Shown here: positions 7,775 through 9,180 of the stretch, one piece after another
Layout of the letters: every line of letters starts with the position of its first letter
Position numbering within the stretch: position 1 is the first letter of the stretch
Origin: Ardenticatenales bacterium
GTDB lineage: Bacteria > Chloroflexota > Anaerolineae > Promineifilales > UBA4811
Assembly: GCA_013139935.1 (NCBI GenBank)
Contig: WSZX01000457.1
Coordinates: forward strand, 1-9,180
Direction: 5' to 3'
DNA length: 9,180 bases
Position numbers and translations under genes: made by a program
The notes under the pieces: generated by a model
Database searches by the model: none
What the model saw: the letters and a program-made list of their open reading frames with translations, nothing else
Told to the model about the DNA's origin: nothing

Positions 7775-7781
7775 AGGAATG

Positions 7782-8480
7782 ATGAAAGCGTTGGTCGTAG
7801 ATGATGATCGGGTGCTGGCCGATGTGCTCGCCTTTACCCTCCGCCGCGAGGGGTTCCAGGTGATCCAAGCCTACGATGGTGAAGCAGCCTTGAGGTGTTG
7901 GTCCCAGGAACAGCCGGATCTCATCGTGCTGGACGTCAACTTGCCCAAGCTCGACGGCTTTGCCGTCTGCCGGCGCATCCGGTCACAAGCCGATACACCC
8001 ATCGTGCTGCTCACCGTGCGAGACGAAGAAGATGACATCATCCACGGGCTGGAACTGGGCGCGGACGACTATATCACCAAACCTTTCAGTCCGCGCCAGC
8101 TAGTGGCCAGGGTCCAGGCGGTGCTGCGCCGGGCGGGAAAGAAGCTGGCTCCCATTATCCGCCAGGCCGGCGAGCTCACCCTCGACCCAAGTCGGCGAGA
8201 AATGCACCTCCGCGGCGGGGAAACCATCTCGCTTACCCCACTCGAATGCCAACTCCTTGACTACCTGATGCTCAACTCGGGGCACGTCCTGACCTCGGAA
8301 GCTATCCTCAACCACGTTTGGGGACCCCAGGGAGGTGACCGTGACATGCTCCGGCAGTTGGTGCACCGCCTGCGAAGCAAGCTCGCCCAGGCCCGTGCCG
8401 AAGGTGCTGGCGATCCCCCCTATATCGAGACCGTACCCGGCCTGGGCTACGGCCTTACCGTTCCCCCTGCCGCGGCCTGA
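7782..8480 (+). CDS. OmpR/PhoB-family response regulator
   Basis: DNA-binding regulator of 232 residues, the usual length for the family. The N-terminal receiver domain has the acidic pair in VVDDD (D7-D9), the phospho-acceptor D51 in LIVLDVNLP, T78 and K100 in the KPF motif; all key residues are present. The C-terminal winged helix (about 133-228) contains LTPLECQLLDYL, the RDMLRQLVHRLRSKL recognition region and the closing IETVPGLGYGL. Phosphorylation by the kinase encoded upstream should turn on DNA binding, normally to tandem direct repeats; such an array begins 97 bp after the stop. Two ATGs are adjacent (7779 and 7782). GAGGA at 7774-7778 leaves 3 bp before 7782 and none before 7779, so I chose 7782. 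A 110-bp gap filled by repeat B separates it from the kinase. Confidence 0.95.
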   Translation: MKALVVDDDRVLADVLAFTLRREGFQVIQAYDGEAALRCWSQEQPDLIVLDVNLPKLDGFAVCRRIRSQADTPIVLLTVRDEEDDIIHGLELGADDYITKPFSPRQLVARVQAVLRRAGKKLAPIIRQAGELTLDPSRREMHLRGGETISLTPLECQLLDYLMLNSGHVLTSEAILNHVWGPQGGDRDMLRQLVHRLRSKLAQARAEGAGDPPYIETVPGLGYGLTVPPAAA

Positions 8481-8574
8481 GCCCTCCCTGCAGTGCCCTG
8501 CGGTTCTCCTGAACCCCTTGCCATCGCATAGCAGCCAACGGCGCGCACTGTCATTGGCCGCTCGCCCCTCGTCA

Positions 8575-8632
8575 TTTGTCACAGCTTTGTCACATCCTTA
8601 TCACGATGCATGTCATCCCCTCCAAATATACT
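8575..8632 (+). promoter_or_regulatory. PhoB-box-like direct-repeat array with a TATACT -10
   Basis: TGTCACA occurs at 8577-8583 and 8588-8594, TATCAC at 8599-8604 and TGTCAT at 8611-8616. The spacings are 11, 11 and 12 bp, one DNA turn each. The -10 hexamer TATACT lies at 8627-8632, 16 bp from the start of the last box, and no -35 hexamer is needed in this layout. In the well-studied PhoB system, TGTCA-type boxes with an 11-bp period replace the -35 element in the same way. The adjacent OmpR/PhoB-type regulator is the obvious candidate to bind it. Transcription would go rightward, with a start near 8639 and a leader of about 265 nt to the gene at 8904. The boxes are read directly from the sequence; the binding partner is inferred. 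Confidence 0.6.
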
Positions 8633-8639
8633 GGTACCT

Positions 8640-8710
8640 AGTGGCTCAATAACGGATTCGCACTCATATCGCCATTGTGTGCTTGATTCACCGTTCAAAA
8701 TCAAGTACCT
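8640..8710 (+). repeat. Interspersed repeat, copy C (shortened)
   Basis: 71-bp third copy. It has the exact 18-mer CTTGATTCACCGTTCAAA (8682-8699) also found in copy B, then continues with ATCAAGTACC, equivalent to the ATCAAGTGCC end of copy B, so an internal block of about 17 bp is missing. The left half (AATAACG at 8649-8655) is only weakly alike and its boundary is approximate. It begins at about the predicted transcription start of the promoter at 8575-8632. Confidence 0.6.
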
Positions 8711-8711
8711 G

Positions 8712-8726
8712 GTCTGATGCTCAGAC
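8712..8726. promoter_or_regulatory. Perfect dyad in the leader of the last gene
   Basis: GTCTGA (8712-8717) and TCAGAC (8721-8726) are perfect inverted repeats with the 3-bp spacer TGC, directly after repeat C. It could be an operator, or a small RNA hairpin in the leader. Function unknown. Confidence 0.3.
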
Positions 8727-8730
8727 AGGG

Positions 8731-8874
8731 GTTCGGACAATCGTCATTTTCCGCCTGCTGGCCGCCCAAAACAGGCAAGCGGGGGGTGTGTGCAGGGCGC
8801 TTCGCGCCCTGCACACACCCCCCGATCCCTTGACAGGGTCGCAAGAACAGTTTGTGTCCGAACTTATGTCCGAA
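8731..8874 (+). promoter_or_regulatory. Leader with alternative pairing partners around a long hairpin
   Basis: GTTCGGACA (8731-8739) is the exact reverse complement of TGTCCGAAC (8855-8863), so it can form a 9-bp outer stem closing around the hairpin at 8780-8824. A second TGTCCGAA at 8867-8874, 12 bp further on, could pair with the same left arm over 8 bp. The last arm ends about 30 bp before the ATG at 8904. This could be a switching leader, a tandem protein site (two TGTCCGAA 12 bp apart), or the ends of a small mobile element. It matches no riboswitch class I know. Confidence 0.35.
8780..8824. repeat. 21-bp perfect hairpin in the leader of the last gene
   Basis: Bases 8780-8800 are the exact reverse complement of 8804-8824, with the 3-nt loop TTC. 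The stem is very GC-rich, with GGGGGG at the outer end and GGGCGC at the loop, like the hairpin at 5326-5374, which also ends in GGGCGC with a 3-nt loop. No T-run follows on either strand, so a REP-like element is as likely as a terminator. Confidence 0.5.
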
Positions 8875-8903
8875 GCCCAGCCTGGTAACTGAGCGGTGGG
8901 TTG

Positions 8904-9180
8904 ATGGAGGTGATGACCGTGCGGCGCCCAGACACCCGCTTGACCCCCTATCTGGCGCTTGATGACCTGACCGCAGCCCCGAGGCTGGCCCGGCGCTTGC
9001 CGCGCGACCTTGCCTTTCGCTATCACGCCCTGCCGGTCGCCGAAGATGGCGGCCGCCTGACGGTTGCAATGGTGGACCCCGAAGATCCAGTGGCGCAAGC
9101 GGCCGTGGTGTCGGCCTTGGGCGCAACCCCATACGTGGTGCAGAGCGATCAGGCGGCCATAGATGCGCTCTTGGCTGAAC
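8904..9180 (+). CDS. MshEN/T2SSE_N-type domain protein, partial (cut by the window end)
   Basis: The first 92 residues of a gene that leaves the window. Residues about 27-92 resemble the MshEN or GspE N-terminal fold: LPRDLAFRYHALPV, then RLTVAMVDPEDPVAQAAV, then a beta-alpha end at YVVQSDQAAIDALL. In type II secretion and type IV pilus ATPases this domain precedes the ATPase, and in some proteins it binds cyclic di-GMP. Stand-alone or other fusions exist, so the full protein cannot be named. Start choice is open: ATG 8904 has GGTGGG at 8895-8900 with a 3-bp gap; ATG 8913, in the same frame, has GGAGG at 8906-8910 but only 2 bp away. It is the first gene after the PhoB-box-like promoter at 8575-8632, so it may belong to that regulon. 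Confidence 0.75.
   Translation, partial: MEVMTVRRPDTRLTPYLALDDLTAAPRLARRLPRDLAFRYHALPVAEDGGRLTVAMVDPEDPVAQAAVVSALGATPYVVQSDQAAIDALLAE

Noticed and set aside
8502..8515. GGTTC-TCCT-GAACC hairpin just after the regulator as a terminator
   Set aside because: The stem is only 5 bp and no T-run follows.
5530..8710. The three repeats as a CRISPR array
   Set aside because: There are only three diverged copies, separated by whole genes, with no regular spacers and no cas genes.
8830..8858. TTGACA at 8830-8835 as the -35 of a promoter for the last gene
   Set aside because: No acceptable -10 hexamer lies 16-18 bp downstream; TATACT at 8627-8632 with the box array is a better candidate.
8335..8892. 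Forward open frames at 8335-8652 and 8677-8892
   Set aside because: The first overlaps the regulator gene in another frame and the direct-repeat array; the second spans repeat C and the hairpin. Neither looks like a protein family.
8701..9132. Minus-strand open frames of 125-143 residues across the window end
   Set aside because: They pass through the hairpin at 8780-8824 and oppose the MshEN-like frame, which has recognisable domain character.

Overview
This is a GC-rich bacterial window in which every supported gene reads on the + strand. The gene content suggests a Chloroflexota (Anaerolineae-like) genome. The pointers are a GldA-type ABC ATPase, a GldF-GldG fusion permease, a DUF4340 protein, a PhoR/WalK-like kinase with its OmpR/PhoB-type regulator, and the start of an MshEN-domain protein. 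That assignment is an inference from gene style; no rRNA, tRNA or other lineage marker was found in the window.

Layout. Bases 1-172 form a promoter region. Bases 173-5027 form a tight three-gene operon: ATPase (173-1126), fused permease plus GldG-like auxiliary domain (1135-4053), and membrane-anchored DUF4340 protein (4050-5027). Gaps are 8 bp and then a 4-bp ATGA overlap. Bases 5028-5586 are a non-coding stretch with a 23-bp perfect hairpin between two diverged direct repeats, followed by a good promoter candidate. Bases 5587-7671 encode a 694-residue membrane histidine kinase, and 7782-8480 its likely response regulator. Bases 8481-8903 are a long regulatory region. At 8904 a new gene begins and runs off the window; its first 92 residues contain an MshEN/T2SSE_N-type domain.

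How the parts may work together. The first operon should make one inner-membrane ABC complex of the Gld/NosDFY-like type, with a large extracytoplasmic domain and an anchored DUF4340 partner; its substrate is unknown. The kinase and regulator look like a PhoR-PhoB or WalK-WalR type pair. Just after the regulator is an array of TGTCA-type boxes with an 11-bp period, placed at the normal distance from a TATACT -10 box. This is the textbook layout of a promoter activated by a PhoB-like regulator, and it points at the partial gene at 8904. A weaker array of the same period lies upstream of the ABC operon.

The most unusual feature is a roughly 70-93 bp interspersed repeat present in three diverged copies: just before or inside the start of the kinase gene (5530-5620), between kinase and regulator (7670-7762), and after the regulator (8640-8710). 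The two two-component genes are therefore each bracketed by the same element, and the first copy appears to supply the kinase start codon. I do not recognise this repeat family.
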